From: an uncultured Pseudomonadota bacterium
GTDB lineage: Bacteria; Pseudomonadota; Alphaproteobacteria; RF32; CAG-239
Reading direction: 5' to 3'
Assembly (NCBI GenBank): GCA_902788365.1
Contig: CADAJN010000011.1
Coordinates: 1-64,000 of the forward strand
Length of the DNA stretch: 64,000 nucleotides
The first letter of the stretch is position 1. Each line of letters begins with the position of its first letter. The position numbers and the translations under genes were made by a program. The notes beneath the pieces were generated by a model. The model had not been told where the DNA came from. It ran no database searches and worked only from the letters and a program-made list of their open reading frames with translations. Below, one piece after another: positions 1 to 8,585 of this stretch.

Positions 1-107
1 AATGAGCAAAAGCGGTAGCTTTGGCGAATTTAGTAGACGAGTGACCGAAGCGCAGTTGTTGAGCGATATTATCGCGAAACTTACGTAGCAAGAAAGAGGA
101 AAACTGC

Positions 108-150
108 TTATCTGACTCATTAAAAATGGTTTTAGGCTTGAACAGGCGGT
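108..150. repeat. Dispersed copy of the 50.7-kb tandem repeat
   Basis: This stretch (ending in CTTGAACAGGCG) nearly matches the end and start of the about 88-nt tandem repeat at 50688-50884, including the TATCTGACTCATTAAAAA core. It lies in an intergenic region with no convincing gene between 1 and 375, and it shows that the repeat is dispersed. Function unknown. Confidence 0.6.
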
Positions 151-170
151 TGTTAAAATAACGTATATTG

Positions 171-294
171 TCATGCAGAGGAGGCCTTTAGGCCGACGTG
201 AGCATCTTCGCACGAAGTGCGATAACTAAGTTGGGTGGCCAAACTGCGTTTGGAGATGCTTACGCTCGTTGCTCTCGCTCAGCATGACAGAGAA
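171..294. repeat. Palindromic intergenic repeat, degenerate copy
   Basis: The segment runs from TCATGCAGAGGAGGCC to CAGCATGACAG and holds nested short palindromes (for example AGGCCTTTAGGCC and CTTCGCACGAAG). It resembles the GATGCCTTCGTC...CTCTGCATGACA repeats found elsewhere in the window. No reading frame or promoter is apparent. Confidence 0.5.
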
Positions 295-324
295 AAAACG
301 CGTATTGCGCAAGGTGGACTAATA

Positions 325-353
325 ACAAAAAAGGGTGCAAATGCACCCCTTTT
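325..353 (-). terminator. Intrinsic terminator of ackA
   Basis: Read on the minus strand, GGGTGCA and TGCACCC form a 7-bp stem around a short loop, followed by a run of T. It lies about 25 nt after the ackA stop codon. Confidence 0.8.
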
Positions 354-375
354 TAGGATAAATAAACCGATAAAA

Positions 376-1563
376 TTAGCCAAGATGCGCTAAGGCAACG
401 GTATCTTTGGCAATCATCAGCTCTTCATCGGTCGGAATAATGTAAACCTTAACCTTTGAATCAGGCGTGGAAATCATAATGGTTTTGCCACGCACGCGGT
501 TGTTTTTCTCATCAAGTTTAATGCCGAGATAGCTCAAGCGCTCAATCAGTTGCTTGCGCAAAACCCAGCCGTTTTCGCCAACGCCGGCCGTAAACACAAT
601 GGCATCTACACCGCCTAAAACCGCAATATAACCGCCGATGATTTTAAGAAGCGAGTGCACATAGCAATCGGTGGCCAAAATGCAGCGCTCGTTACCTTCA
701 AAAATGCCGTTTTCAATATCACGATTATCGGAATAGCCGCCGAGCGCCAGCATACCGCTTTGCTTTTGCATTAAATCATTCACTTGGTCAATGGACAGAC
801 CGTCTTTTTTCATGATATATAACGGAATGTATGGGTCAATATCGCCGCAACGTGTGCCCATTATGGTGCCGGCAAGCGGGGTAAAGCCCATGGAAGTATC
901 AACGCAAATGCCGTTATCAATGGCAGAAACGGACGCACCGTTACCCAAATGGCAGGTGATGATTTTACCTTTTTTGCCAATCAATTCGGCGCAGACTTGC
1001 GAAACATATTTGTGCGAAGTGCCGTGAAAGCCGTAACGACGGATTTTGTTGCGCTTATATTGGTCTTCCGGCAGGGCATATAAAAATGCTTCCGGCTTCA
1101 TGGTTTGATGGAAAGAGGTGTCAAACACCGCTACTTGCGGCACATTTGGCAAAATTTCTTTAACCGCACGCATACCCAAAACGTGAGCCGGATTGTGCAA
1201 CGGTGCCAAATCGGATAAGCTTTCAATATCGGCTATCACTTGGTCAGTAATTAGAACCGAGCCTTTAAAAATATCGCCACCCTGCACCACGCGGTGACCG
1301 ACCGCCGACAGTTCATCCATGCTGTTTAAAGCGCCGTTCAACAGGTATTTGAACACAACTTTGATGGCTTCGGAATGTGTCGGCATCGGCTCCATAAATT
1401 GTTGTTTCGGATTATCACCGTAAGCAATTTTTAAAACCGAATTTTCTTGACCGATACGCTCGGTAATACCTTTTGATACAACTTCGTATTTTTCGCCTTC
1501 TACGTTATAAAGCTGGAACTTCAGCGAAGATGAGCCGCAGTTGATAACCAGAATTTTTTTCAT
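376..1563 (-). CDS. ackA: Acetate kinase
   Basis: Acetate kinase (ATP + acetate = ADP + acetyl phosphate), the ATP-yielding last step of acetate fermentation in the cytoplasm. At 395 residues it has the usual family length. Visible motifs are the N-terminal phosphate-binding VINCGSSSLKF, the FHGTSHK segment, HLGNGASV in the middle and GGVDAIVFTAGVGENG towards the C-terminus, all typical of the ASKHA-fold acetokinase family. The ATG is preceded by AAAGGAC-like bases. It lies downstream of pta on the same strand, 161 nt apart, with a palindromic repeat between them, so co-transcription is likely. Together with pta it points to anaerobic acetate production; the reverse direction, acetate activation, is also possible. 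Confidence 0.97.
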   Translation of the reverse strand: MKKILVINCGSSSLKFQLYNVEGEKYEVVSKGITERIGQENSVLKIAYGDNPKQQFMEPMPTHSEAIKVVFKYLLNGALNSMDELSAVGHRVVQGGDIFKGSVLITDQVIADIESLSDLAPLHNPAHVLGMRAVKEILPNVPQVAVFDTSFHQTMKPEAFLYALPEDQYKRNKIRRYGFHGTSHKYVSQVCAELIGKKGKIITCHLGNGASVSAIDNGICVDTSMGFTPLAGTIMGTRCGDIDPYIPLYIMKKDGLSIDQVNDLMQKQSGMLALGGYSDNRDIENGIFEGNERCILATDCYVHSLLKIIGGYIAVLGGVDAIVFTAGVGENGWVLRKQLIERLSYLGIKLDEKNNRVRGKTIMISTPDSKVKVYIIPTDEELMIAKDTVALAHLG

Positions 1564-1589
1564 TTTTTTAAAGTCCTTTCTTTTGTTAT

Positions 1590-1712
1590 GTTGCCGGACT
1601 TCGTCCGGAGATCCTTACGTCGACCTGAAGGTCTCCTCAGGATGACAGGTAGAGTTTTTTACCGAGATCCTATTTTATGCTGCTTTGCAGTGCGTGTTGA
1701 AGCACGAGGATG
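1590..1712. repeat. Palindromic intergenic repeat between pta and ackA
   Basis: It contains GGACTTCGTCC, GACCTGAAGGTC and two AGGATGAC motifs, matching the consensus layout of the short palindromic repeats scattered through the window. It sits inside a probable pta-ackA operon and could act as an RNA hairpin affecting relative expression; that is inference. Confidence 0.55.
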
Positions 1713-1724
1713 ACGGTTTATAAT

Positions 1725-2729
1725 TTATTTGGTGGCCTGCAGGCAAGTGATGGCAACCGCGCCGACAATATCTTCGGCAAAGCAGCCGCGCGATAAGTCA
1801 TTAACCGGCGCGTTTAAGCCTTGCAAAATCGGGCCGTAGGCTTCGCAACCGCCTAAGCGTTGCAACATTTTGTAGCAAATATTGCCGGCTTCCAAATTCG
1901 GGAACACCAGCACGCGGGCATGACCGGCAACCGTGCTGTTCGGAGCTTTTTTGGCAGCCACAACCGTATCTAAGGCCGCATCGGCTTGCAGTTCACCGTC
2001 AATTTCAATGCCGAGGTTTTTATATTCGTCGCTTTGCAAAGCTTCCTGAGCCATTTGTGTGGCGCGTTTAACCTTTTCAACTTCATCGCCTTTGCCGGAA
2101 CCTTTGGTAGAAAACGACAACATAGCCACTTTCGGCTCAATGCCGAAGTGCAAAGCTGTTTCGGCCGCGTCTAAAGCAATATCGGCGAGCTCTTTGTCGG
2201 TTGGGTTAATGATAATACCGCAATCGGTGAAGATGTATGGCACATTGTTTGACAGCATAATGAAAAACGACGAAGCGCTGCGACCTTTTTTGGCCGACTT
2301 GATGATTTGCAATGCCGGACGAACCGTATCGGCGGTGGAGTGATTGGCACCCGAAACCATACCGTCGGCATGACCTGATTTAATCATCAGTGTGCCGAAG
2401 TAGTTGTAGTTTAACGCCAACTTTTCGGCATCTTCATGGCTGAGACCTTTTTCCTTGCGCAGTTCGTATAACAGCTCGGTATAAGCCGGCAGATTAGGCG
2501 ATTCTTCCGGTTTGATGAGTTCAATACCGTCTAAAGCCCAGCCTTTTTCGGCAAAATAAGCTTTAATTTCGGCCACGTTGCCCAAGATGATGATTTTGGC
2601 AGCACCTTCGGTGGCGACAATATGGGCCGCCTCTAACACGCGTTTGTCTTCGCCTTCCGGCAGAACAATGGTTTTAACGTCTTTTTTGGCAGTGGCCAAC
2701 AGACTTTTAATGTAATTGCTTTTAATCAT
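1725..2729 (-). CDS. pta: Phosphate acetyltransferase
   Basis: Phosphotransacetylase (acetyl-CoA + phosphate = acetyl phosphate + CoA), feeding acetyl phosphate to AckA. At 334 residues it is the short, single-domain form: it has the PTA_PTB catalytic domain only and lacks the N-terminal regulatory domain of the long enterobacterial enzyme. Typical segments are VLPEGEDKRVLEAA near residue 22, GMVSGANHSTADTVRPALQII in the middle, and the C-terminal stretch ending in GPILQGL and the DLSRG motif. The ATG (MIKSNY) has an AAAGGGAT ribosome binding site. It is the first gene of the pta-ackA pair. Confidence 0.96.
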   Translation of the reverse strand: MIKSNYIKSLLATAKKDVKTIVLPEGEDKRVLEAAHIVATEGAAKIIILGNVAEIKAYFAEKGWALDGIELIKPEESPNLPAYTELLYELRKEKGLSHEDAEKLALNYNYFGTLMIKSGHADGMVSGANHSTADTVRPALQIIKSAKKGRSASSFFIMLSNNVPYIFTDCGIIINPTDKELADIALDAAETALHFGIEPKVAMLSFSTKGSGKGDEVEKVKRATQMAQEALQSDEYKNLGIEIDGELQADAALDTVVAAKKAPNSTVAGHARVLVFPNLEAGNICYKMLQRLGGCEAYGPILQGLNAPVNDLSRGCFAEDIVGAVAITCLQATK

Positions 2730-2857
2730 TTTTATCCCTTTGTTTTTTAAGTTTATATTCTCATAACACCGGATTATAAAAAAATCTACAAAATGTTTTG
2801 CTTTTTATACATGTTTATACTATCTTAAAAGCAAAATTTAGCTTTTGAGGAGGAAAT

Positions 2858-3889
2858 ATGAAAAAGCTTTTGGTGATGCTATTGTGTGTTTTGTGCAGCT
2901 ATCCGGCGTTAGCCAAGACGGAGTTTTTTGCCACCATTGCGGTTGATGTGGAAGCCGAGGATTCGGTGCAGGCTAAAGATAAGGCAATGTTAGAAGCCGA
3001 GCGGCAAGCCTTTTTGGAGGTGGCCGGCAAGCTCACAAGTGAAGAAAATGTGCAGAAACTATCAGAACTTTCCGACGATGAGTTGTCATATTTTGTGCAA
3101 TCGGTCAGTGTGGATAATGAAAAAGCCGGCGGCACAAAATATAAGGCCGATTTAACCGTTCAGCTCAACGAGCCGCTATTGCGCGATTATTTGACCGAAA
3201 ACGATATGATAAAATCGGAAATCTCGGAAATGGTGGTGGTGCCGATATATAAGCCGTTGCAATCTTATGCGCTTTTATGGGAGGACAATAACGAATGGCG
3301 TCAACAATGGCTTTCTAAAGGCTTAATCAAATTCGGCAGTCAGCAGTTGCGCGCGATAAATGACAGATATCGCCAGATTGACGGTTTGAATGGGCAGGCG
3401 GCGCAGTATATGGACGGTGCGATATACGAAAAAATCAGCCAAATCGGTGGCACCGAGCGAGTGTATGTGGTATATGCCGCAGAAGCTCCGAACGGCGATT
3501 TGAACGTAACCGTCAGAGATGAAAAAAATAAGGCTGAAGAAAGTTTTACGGTTTATAACGACGGCAGTGGCGCTTTAATGGATAAAGCGATAGAAAAAAG
3601 CGTGATGTTTATTTCAAATATGGAGCGTAACGCCAAAAATATGAGCGATGTCGCCGTGGCCGATTCAATTAACGCGGTTTATATGTATCAAAACATGAAA
3701 GACTGGCTGGATAAAAGCGCGGTGATCACCGGATTGCCGATGGTTGAGGGGCTTGAAACAAACAGCTTTGGCGGCGGCAAGGTCAGTTTTGTGTTGCGTT
3801 ATAACGGAGCATTGGACGATTTGTGGCAAGCTTTGCAAGAGCAGGGTATTAGCCATGAAGCGGTAGAAAATCACTATGTTTTGAGGTAA
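2858..3889 (+). CDS. DUF2066 domain-containing secreted protein
   Basis: A 343-residue protein with a clear signal peptide (MKKLLVMLLCVLCSYPALA, cleavage near residue 19), so it is probably periplasmic. The region after the signal (residues 20-120, FFATIAVDVEAEDSVQAKDKA and onwards) matches what I know of DUF2066, a family of unknown function found in proteobacteria. Its gene is often beside a PerM/AI-2E-type transporter, as here, where only 1 nt separates the two. A strong GAGGAGGAAAT ribosome binding site supports the start. Family placement is by recall of its pattern, and function is unknown. Confidence 0.8.
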   Translation: MKKLLVMLLCVLCSYPALAKTEFFATIAVDVEAEDSVQAKDKAMLEAERQAFLEVAGKLTSEENVQKLSELSDDELSYFVQSVSVDNEKAGGTKYKADLTVQLNEPLLRDYLTENDMIKSEISEMVVVPIYKPLQSYALLWEDNNEWRQQWLSKGLIKFGSQQLRAINDRYRQIDGLNGQAAQYMDGAIYEKISQIGGTERVYVVYAAEAPNGDLNVTVRDEKNKAEESFTVYNDGSGALMDKAIEKSVMFISNMERNAKNMSDVAVADSINAVYMYQNMKDWLDKSAVITGLPMVEGLETNSFGGGKVSFVLRYNGALDDLWQALQEQGISHEAVENHYVLR

Positions 3890-3890
3890 G

Positions 3891-4964
3891 ATGATGACTA
3901 AACAGGAAGTGGCCAATCGGCGGTTTTTAACAATTGGAACAGCCCTGCTGTTGGTGGCGTGCGCGGTTTATGTTTTACGCTCGGTTTTGCTGCCGTTTGT
4001 GGTTGGTATCGTCGTGGCATATTTTTTGGATCCGGCGGTTAATCGCATTTGTCGCGGCGGCAAAATTTCACGCAGTGCGGCAACCGTATCGGTAATGAGT
4101 TTATTTTTGCTGATTTTGCTGCCGATGTTGGCTTTGCTGGGCGGCGCCATTGTAGCTCAGGTTAGCGATTTTGCGGCCGACTTGCCGCAATATGTGAGCG
4201 GATTCGGGACAAAATTACAAGGCGGGGTGCATCGCCTGCAAGAATATTTTCCGGCTTTGGCGCTTGAAAATGTGGAGACGGCGCTAAAGGAAAATTTTGG
4301 CGATTCGCTTAAGCCGGCGCTGAAAATCGTGCGCGGCATTTTGAGTAACGGCTTTGCGTTTGTTAATGTGATGTCGCTGTTGTTGATTTCGCCGGTGGTG
4401 GCGTTTTATATGTTGCGCGATTGGCCGAAATTTACCGGCAAATTAAAGGCGTTGGTGCCGCAAAAACATCAATCGCTGGTGCAAGACGGTGTGGGGCAGG
4501 TTAACCGCATTATTTCGGGCTATTTGCGCGGGCAGGCACTGGTTTGCATTTCGCTCGGAAGTTTTTATGCGTTCGGGCTGTGGTTGGTCGGCTTAAAGCT
4601 TGGGGTTATTGTCGGATTTTTGGCCGGTGTGATTTCGTTTATTCCGTATGTGGGCTCCATTTCCGGCTTTTTGATGGCGATGGTGCTGGTGGTCACGCAA
4701 TACGGCACATGGCCGAAGATTTTGGCGGTGATAGCGGTGTTTTTAATCGGACAATTTTTAGAAGGCAATTTTTTAACCCCGAAATTGGTGGGCGAAAATA
4801 TCGGCCTGCATCCGGTTTGGGTGATGTTTGCGTTGCTTTCGGGCGGCGTTTTGCTCGGGCTGCTCGGTATGATTATTGCCGTGCCGGTGGCGGCTTGTCT
4901 GGGTGTTTTCCTGCGCTATCTGATTGAAAATTATAAGCACAGTGAGATTTATTTGCAGAAGTAA
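3891..4964 (+). CDS. AI-2E family transporter (PerM-like)
   Basis: A 357-residue inner-membrane protein of the AI-2E exporter/PerM family. Seven to eight hydrophobic segments are visible, with the family layout: two N-terminal helices, a soluble amphipathic stretch (residues about 80-140), then a helical C-terminal half containing GYLRGQALVC, GLIAGxxSFIPYVG-like FLAGVISFIPYVGSISG and the C-terminal IGLHPVWVMFALLSGG motif. It follows the DUF2066 gene by 1 nt, indicating translational coupling. ATG at 3891 or 3894 is possible; the second has the better spacing from GAGG. The substrate is unknown; despite the family name most members are not shown to export autoinducer-2. Confidence 0.9.
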   Translation: MMTKQEVANRRFLTIGTALLLVACAVYVLRSVLLPFVVGIVVAYFLDPAVNRICRGGKISRSAATVSVMSLFLLILLPMLALLGGAIVAQVSDFAADLPQYVSGFGTKLQGGVHRLQEYFPALALENVETALKENFGDSLKPALKIVRGILSNGFAFVNVMSLLLISPVVAFYMLRDWPKFTGKLKALVPQKHQSLVQDGVGQVNRIISGYLRGQALVCISLGSFYAFGLWLVGLKLGVIVGFLAGVISFIPYVGSISGFLMAMVLVVTQYGTWPKILAVIAVFLIGQFLEGNFLTPKLVGENIGLHPVWVMFALLSGGVLLGLLGMIIAVPVAACLGVFLRYLIENYKHSEIYLQK

Positions 4965-5219
4965 TTAAGAATCCGCTTGCTCTTTCTTTTTATGAGAAAA
5001 AAGCATAACCGATTCGTGTTTGAATTTGAGCTTATTTCTGAGCCAGCCGTGAGAAATTGCCAGTTCCATGGCAAAGCGAAAAATACGCATTTGTGCTTCT
5101 TTGGGAAGAGACTCGGCAAAGCTCATAATTTCATATAGCCAATAGTCCATCTCGGTAATCGGCTTTGCTAAGCGGACTTTGTCATCGTCGTTACTAAGGT
5201 TGCGCACATCATACTGCAT
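4965..5219 (-). CDS. Small hypothetical protein downstream of an RNA
   Basis: An 84-residue protein without a recognised domain. The centre (residues 24-60) is predicted mostly helical (MDYWLYEIMSFAESLPKEAQ and onwards) and the tail is Lys-rich (HKKKEQADS). No signal peptide or membrane helix. A good ribosome binding site (CCGGAGAA) supports the start. Its stop codon abuts the stop of the convergent transporter gene (no gap). It begins about 20 nt after the intrinsic terminator of the structured RNA at 5240-5438, so it may be expressed by read-through of that RNA. Confidence 0.6.
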   Translation of the reverse strand: MQYDVRNLSNDDDKVRLAKPITEMDYWLYEIMSFAESLPKEAQMRIFRFAMELAISHGWLRNKLKFKHESVMLFSHKKKEQADS

Positions 5220-5239
5220 TTGTTTTTCTCCGGTTTAAA

Positions 5240-5438
5240 ACAACAAAACCCACCTTAAAAAGTGGGCGGATGTTCAAATTCCGTAAACGATATAAAACGG
5301 CTCGGCATTTTCGTGCAAGCCTTATTATGCCGACATCCGTCCTAAGGCGGTTGCCGACATATATTTGTAGACCGCCTATGCCGAGGCGGTTTACCGTTTA
5401 CAGGATTTGAAACCCGACAATACTGATTTAAGTATTGC
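5240..5438 (-). ncRNA. Structured RNA A with own promoter and terminator
   Basis: An approximately 200-nt transcript inferred from a promoter at 5445-5473 and an intrinsic terminator (CCCAC/GTGGG stem, then TTTTGTTGTTTT) at its 3' end. In order on the minus strand: a 5' hairpin (CAATACT/AGTATTG), a long closing helix in which TTTCAAATCCTGTAAACG pairs with CGTTTACGGAATTTGAA, several inner hairpins (ACCGCCT/AGGCGGT, TCGGCAT/ATGCCGA), then the terminator. It matches no RNA family I recognise. The plan recurs in the RNAs at 12929 and 29226. It could be an independent sRNA or the leader of the 84-residue gene downstream. Confidence 0.6.
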
Positions 5439-5444
5439 AAAGCC

Positions 5445-5473
5445 ATATTATTTGAAATGTCTGCCGTTGTCCA
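5445..5473 (-). promoter_or_regulatory. Promoter of structured RNA A
   Basis: Minus-strand sigma-70-like promoter: TGGACA (-35), 17-nt spacer, TAATAT (-10). Confidence 0.6.
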
Positions 5474-5584
5474 GTGTTTTTTTGGGAGCGAAAGGCAAAA
5501 GTTTTGGGCGGAGAATTTAGTGAACGAAGCGGAAGATCGCTTATCATTCGGACTTGCGCCGAATGAGCGATGACATTGTTTTTG

Positions 5585-5692
5585 CCGCACTTTGTGCGGA
5601 GATGCCTTCGTCGCTACGCTCCTCTGCATGACAGGGGAAGGGAAAGTGCGGAGATGCCTTCGTCGCCTTTTTCAAGGCTCCTCTGCATGACG
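5585..5692. repeat. Tandem pair of palindromic intergenic repeats
   Basis: Two copies of the GTGCGGAGATGCCTTCGTCG...CTCTGCATGAC repeat about 50 nt apart. The first has the short variant CGCTACGCTC centre; the second has GCCTTTTTCAAGGC. They are preceded by GCACTTTGTGC. The copies lie just after the polA stop codon. Confidence 0.8.
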
Positions 5693-5734
5693 GGAAAAGA
5701 AAGAACGAGCGATGACAGTTTAGAAGGTTGCTTT

Positions 5735-8458
5735 TTAGTGGGCGTCGTGCCAGTTTTTGCCAACCCCGACGTCAACAATCATCGGCACGCTGGTTTCAAT
5801 GACGTTTTCCATAATTTGTTTAAGCAAGGTTTTAACGGCATCAACATCTTTGTCAGCCACCTCTAACACCAGCTCGTCATGCACTTGCAACAATAAATTC
5901 GCCTCTAAACTTTGCTCTTTGAGCGCCCATGTCACACGTTGCATGGCCAGCTTAACAATATCGGCGGCACCACCTTGAATCGGGGCGTTAATCGCCGCGC
6001 GCTCAGCAAACGAAGCCACATTATGGTTGGAATCATTTATGCCGAAAATGGTGCATTTGCGACCGAGTGGCGTTAAAACATAGCCGTTTTGATGGGCAAA
6101 GGCAATGGTGCGTGCCATATATTCTTTGACCTCGGGCATAATGGCAAAATATGAATCAATATAGTCTTTGGCCTGCACGCGCGGTATGCCGAGTTGGCGC
6201 GCCAAGCCAAATTGCGAAATGCCGTAAACAATGCCGAAGTTAATGGCTTTGGCACGGCTGCGGTGCTCTTTATCTACTTGGTCGGGCGCCAAACCGAAAA
6301 CACGGGCTGCCGTTGCGGCATGAATATCCACACCGGCGGCAAAGGCTTCTTTTAAGGCTTTTACATCGGCAACCGAGGCTAAAAGGCGCAATTCCATTTG
6401 GCTGTAATCGGCGGCAACGATTTGATAGCCGTCACGCGCTTCAAAACAGGCACGAATTTTTTGCCCGATAGCGGTGCGATTCGGAATGTTTTGCAAATTC
6501 GGATTTGACGACGCCAAGCGGCCGGTATTGACCACAGTTTGCGAAAAGGTGGTATGCACACGACCATTGGCATCACGAGCGGCCAAAAGTGCCGTGGTGT
6601 ATGTGGTTTGCAATTTGGCATAAGTGCGCCACTCTAAAATTTTGGCGGCAATTTCGTTTTCTTCGGCCAGTTTTTCTAAAACATCGGCACTGGTGTTAAA
6701 ACTGCCGGAAGCATTTTTTTTGCCTTTTAAGCCCATTTGCGTGAATAAAATTTCGCCGATTTGCTTAGGCGAAGCTAAGTTAAATTCGCGACCGGCTAAC
6801 GTATAAATTTCTTTTTCAAGCGCACTCATTTGCGCCTTAAAGGCGGCGTCTAAATCGCTGAGACAATTTTTGTTGACGATAATACCGGCTTCTTCCATTT
6901 CAAGCAAAACCTGAACCAAGCGGCGCTCAAGCATTTCATATACATAGGTGCGATGCTCGGCAACAAGGCGCGGCTTTAATAATTGGTGCAGACGATATAC
7001 CGATTCGCCGGCGGCAAAGCGATAATCACCGTATTCGGCGGCCGTAAAATCAATGAGAGGATTTTTGGCCGACGCTTTCGGCTCGGCAATCTTTTCGTTT
7101 AAAAATGTTTCGCACAAAACGGGTAAAGAATGCAGGTGTTCCGAGCTGTCAAGAACATAAGACATCAGCGAAATATCATCATAAGGAAATAAATCAAGCG
7201 GTTGCGGCGCAAAAAGTTTGTTCAGCCAATGCCACTGAGTTTTAAGCTCGGCGGCAATTTTTAAGATGGCTTGGTTATTGAAAAGTTGATGCAAAAATTT
7301 CAGCACATCGGCGGACGGCAAAGCCGATTCGTTTGCCGAACCAAAAGAAAATAAATCATCGCCGTGCGGCGCCGAAAACGGCAGATAATAAGCCTTATTT
7401 GGCGCACAGCACAGGCTGAAACCGCAAACTTCACGTCCGTTATGAAGAACCTGAAAGGCAAATTGATGTGCCGATGAAATTTCTTGTTGCAAAGCAGTCA
7501 GTTGCGCCGGCAAGGTAACGGTTATATAATTTTTTACGATTGGTTGCGGTGCGATCTTTGCAACGGATTCGCTCAATGTATTACCGCAATTTGCGGCACG
7601 CTCAAGCGCCCACGCTTCCAGTTTTGGGCGAATGCTTTTAAAGCCGAGGCGGTCAGCAAACGCTAAAACCTCATTAACTTGCGGGGCGCGGCATTTAAAT
7701 TCATCAAGCGTATGCTCTACCGGAACGGCGTTATTCAGTGTGACCAGTTGCAAAGAAATGCGTGCATCATTTTGATGAGTGCGCAACAGCTCGCGCCGCT
7801 TTTCCTGCTTAATATTGTCAATGTTTTGCAAAACACCTTCAAGCGAGCCATAGGTATTGACCAGTTCGGCCGCGGTTTTCGGACCAATTCCCGGTACGCC
7901 CGGAATGTTATCAATTTTGTCGCCGGAGAGAGCTTGCACATCAACCACTTTATCGGGATAAACGCCGAATTTTTCTTTAACGTCTTCGGGGGTGAAAAAC
8001 TTGTCTTTCATGCCGTCATAATAGCTGACATGGCCGCCGATGAGCTGCATTAAATCTTTATCGGCCGAAACCACCACCGTTTCAAAACCTTTGCTTTCGG
8101 CCTGTTTGGCATAAGTGGCAATTAAATCATCGGCTTCATAACCTTCTTGCAAAACATAGGAAATATTTAAGACATTGACGGCTTGATGAATTAAATCAAA
8201 CTGCGGAATTAAAAGCTCGGGTATTTCGGCACGGTTGGCTTTGTAATCGGTAAAAATTTCGTTACGGTAGTTTTGCCGTTTGGCGTCAAACAGCACCACG
8301 CAATAATCGCAATCAATGTTTTTTAAAAGCCGCATAAACATGGTTACAAAACCATATACCGCGTTCACCGGCGTGCCGTCCGGCGCCGTCATATTCGGAA
8401 GTGCGTAAAAGGCACGAAAAATATATCCCGAACCGTCAATTAAGCAAACTTTGGTCAT
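5735..8458 (-). CDS. polA: DNA polymerase I
   Basis: Family A DNA polymerase I, 907 residues, for Okazaki fragment maturation and repair synthesis. Residues 1 to about 265 are the 5'-3' nuclease (LIDGSGYIFRAFYAL, GYEADDLIAT, SADKDLMQL, GDKIDNIPGVPGIG with the helix-hairpin-helix). Residues about 300-480 correspond to the 3'-5' exonuclease fold, but the first Asp-x-Glu motif is replaced (FAFQVLHNG near residue 331), so proofreading is probably lost. Residues about 500-907 are the polymerase, with motif A AADYSQMELRLLA (near 681), motif B RSRAKAINFGIVYGIS and motif C QVHDELVLE (near 858). The ATG has an AAGGAGAA ribosome binding site and a promoter at 8478-8506. Confidence 0.97.
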   Translation of the reverse strand: MTKVCLIDGSGYIFRAFYALPNMTAPDGTPVNAVYGFVTMFMRLLKNIDCDYCVVLFDAKRQNYRNEIFTDYKANRAEIPELLIPQFDLIHQAVNVLNISYVLQEGYEADDLIATYAKQAESKGFETVVVSADKDLMQLIGGHVSYYDGMKDKFFTPEDVKEKFGVYPDKVVDVQALSGDKIDNIPGVPGIGPKTAAELVNTYGSLEGVLQNIDNIKQEKRRELLRTHQNDARISLQLVTLNNAVPVEHTLDEFKCRAPQVNEVLAFADRLGFKSIRPKLEAWALERAANCGNTLSESVAKIAPQPIVKNYITVTLPAQLTALQQEISSAHQFAFQVLHNGREVCGFSLCCAPNKAYYLPFSAPHGDDLFSFGSANESALPSADVLKFLHQLFNNQAILKIAAELKTQWHWLNKLFAPQPLDLFPYDDISLMSYVLDSSEHLHSLPVLCETFLNEKIAEPKASAKNPLIDFTAAEYGDYRFAAGESVYRLHQLLKPRLVAEHRTYVYEMLERRLVQVLLEMEEAGIIVNKNCLSDLDAAFKAQMSALEKEIYTLAGREFNLASPKQIGEILFTQMGLKGKKNASGSFNTSADVLEKLAEENEIAAKILEWRTYAKLQTTYTTALLAARDANGRVHTTFSQTVVNTGRLASSNPNLQNIPNRTAIGQKIRACFEARDGYQIVAADYSQMELRLLASVADVKALKEAFAAGVDIHAATAARVFGLAPDQVDKEHRSRAKAINFGIVYGISQFGLARQLGIPRVQAKDYIDSYFAIMPEVKEYMARTIAFAHQNGYVLTPLGRKCTIFGINDSNHNVASFAERAAINAPIQGGAADIVKLAMQRVTWALKEQSLEANLLLQVHDELVLEVADKDVDAVKTLLKQIMENVIETSVPMIVDVGVGKNWHDAH

Positions 8459-8477
8459 TATTTTCTCCTTAAAATAT

Positions 8478-8506
8478 AATATAAAAGATATTTACGGTTG
8501 CGCCAA
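8478..8506 (-). promoter_or_regulatory. Promoter of polA
   Basis: Minus-strand TTGGCG, 17-nt spacer, TATATT, ending about 20 nt before the polA start codon. It is divergent from the pbp gene, which has a TATAAT near 8560 on the plus strand. Confidence 0.55.
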
Positions 8507-8585
8507 GTGTTTATCGGTTTTGCGCACAAACTTTATGACTTTGTTAAACTGTTGCATTGTATAATGCCGGAAAATATAGGGAAAA

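Noticed and set aside
2..88. Short open frame (MSKSGSFGEFSRR...) at the window edge
   Set aside because: It is 28 codons with no upstream context, and the DNA resembles a stretch near 5500 (GAATTTAGT..ACGAAGCG), so repeat sequence is more likely than a gene end.
5385..5415. tRNA T-arm-like word (GGGTTTCAAATCC) on the minus strand
   Set aside because: The stem does not close as a T arm and the bases are accounted for by the closing helix of RNA A; no other tRNA parts are present.
5342..5629. 95-codon minus-strand frame after polA
   Set aside because: It runs through the palindromic repeats and RNA A, has no start context, and the base pattern fits structure rather than coding.
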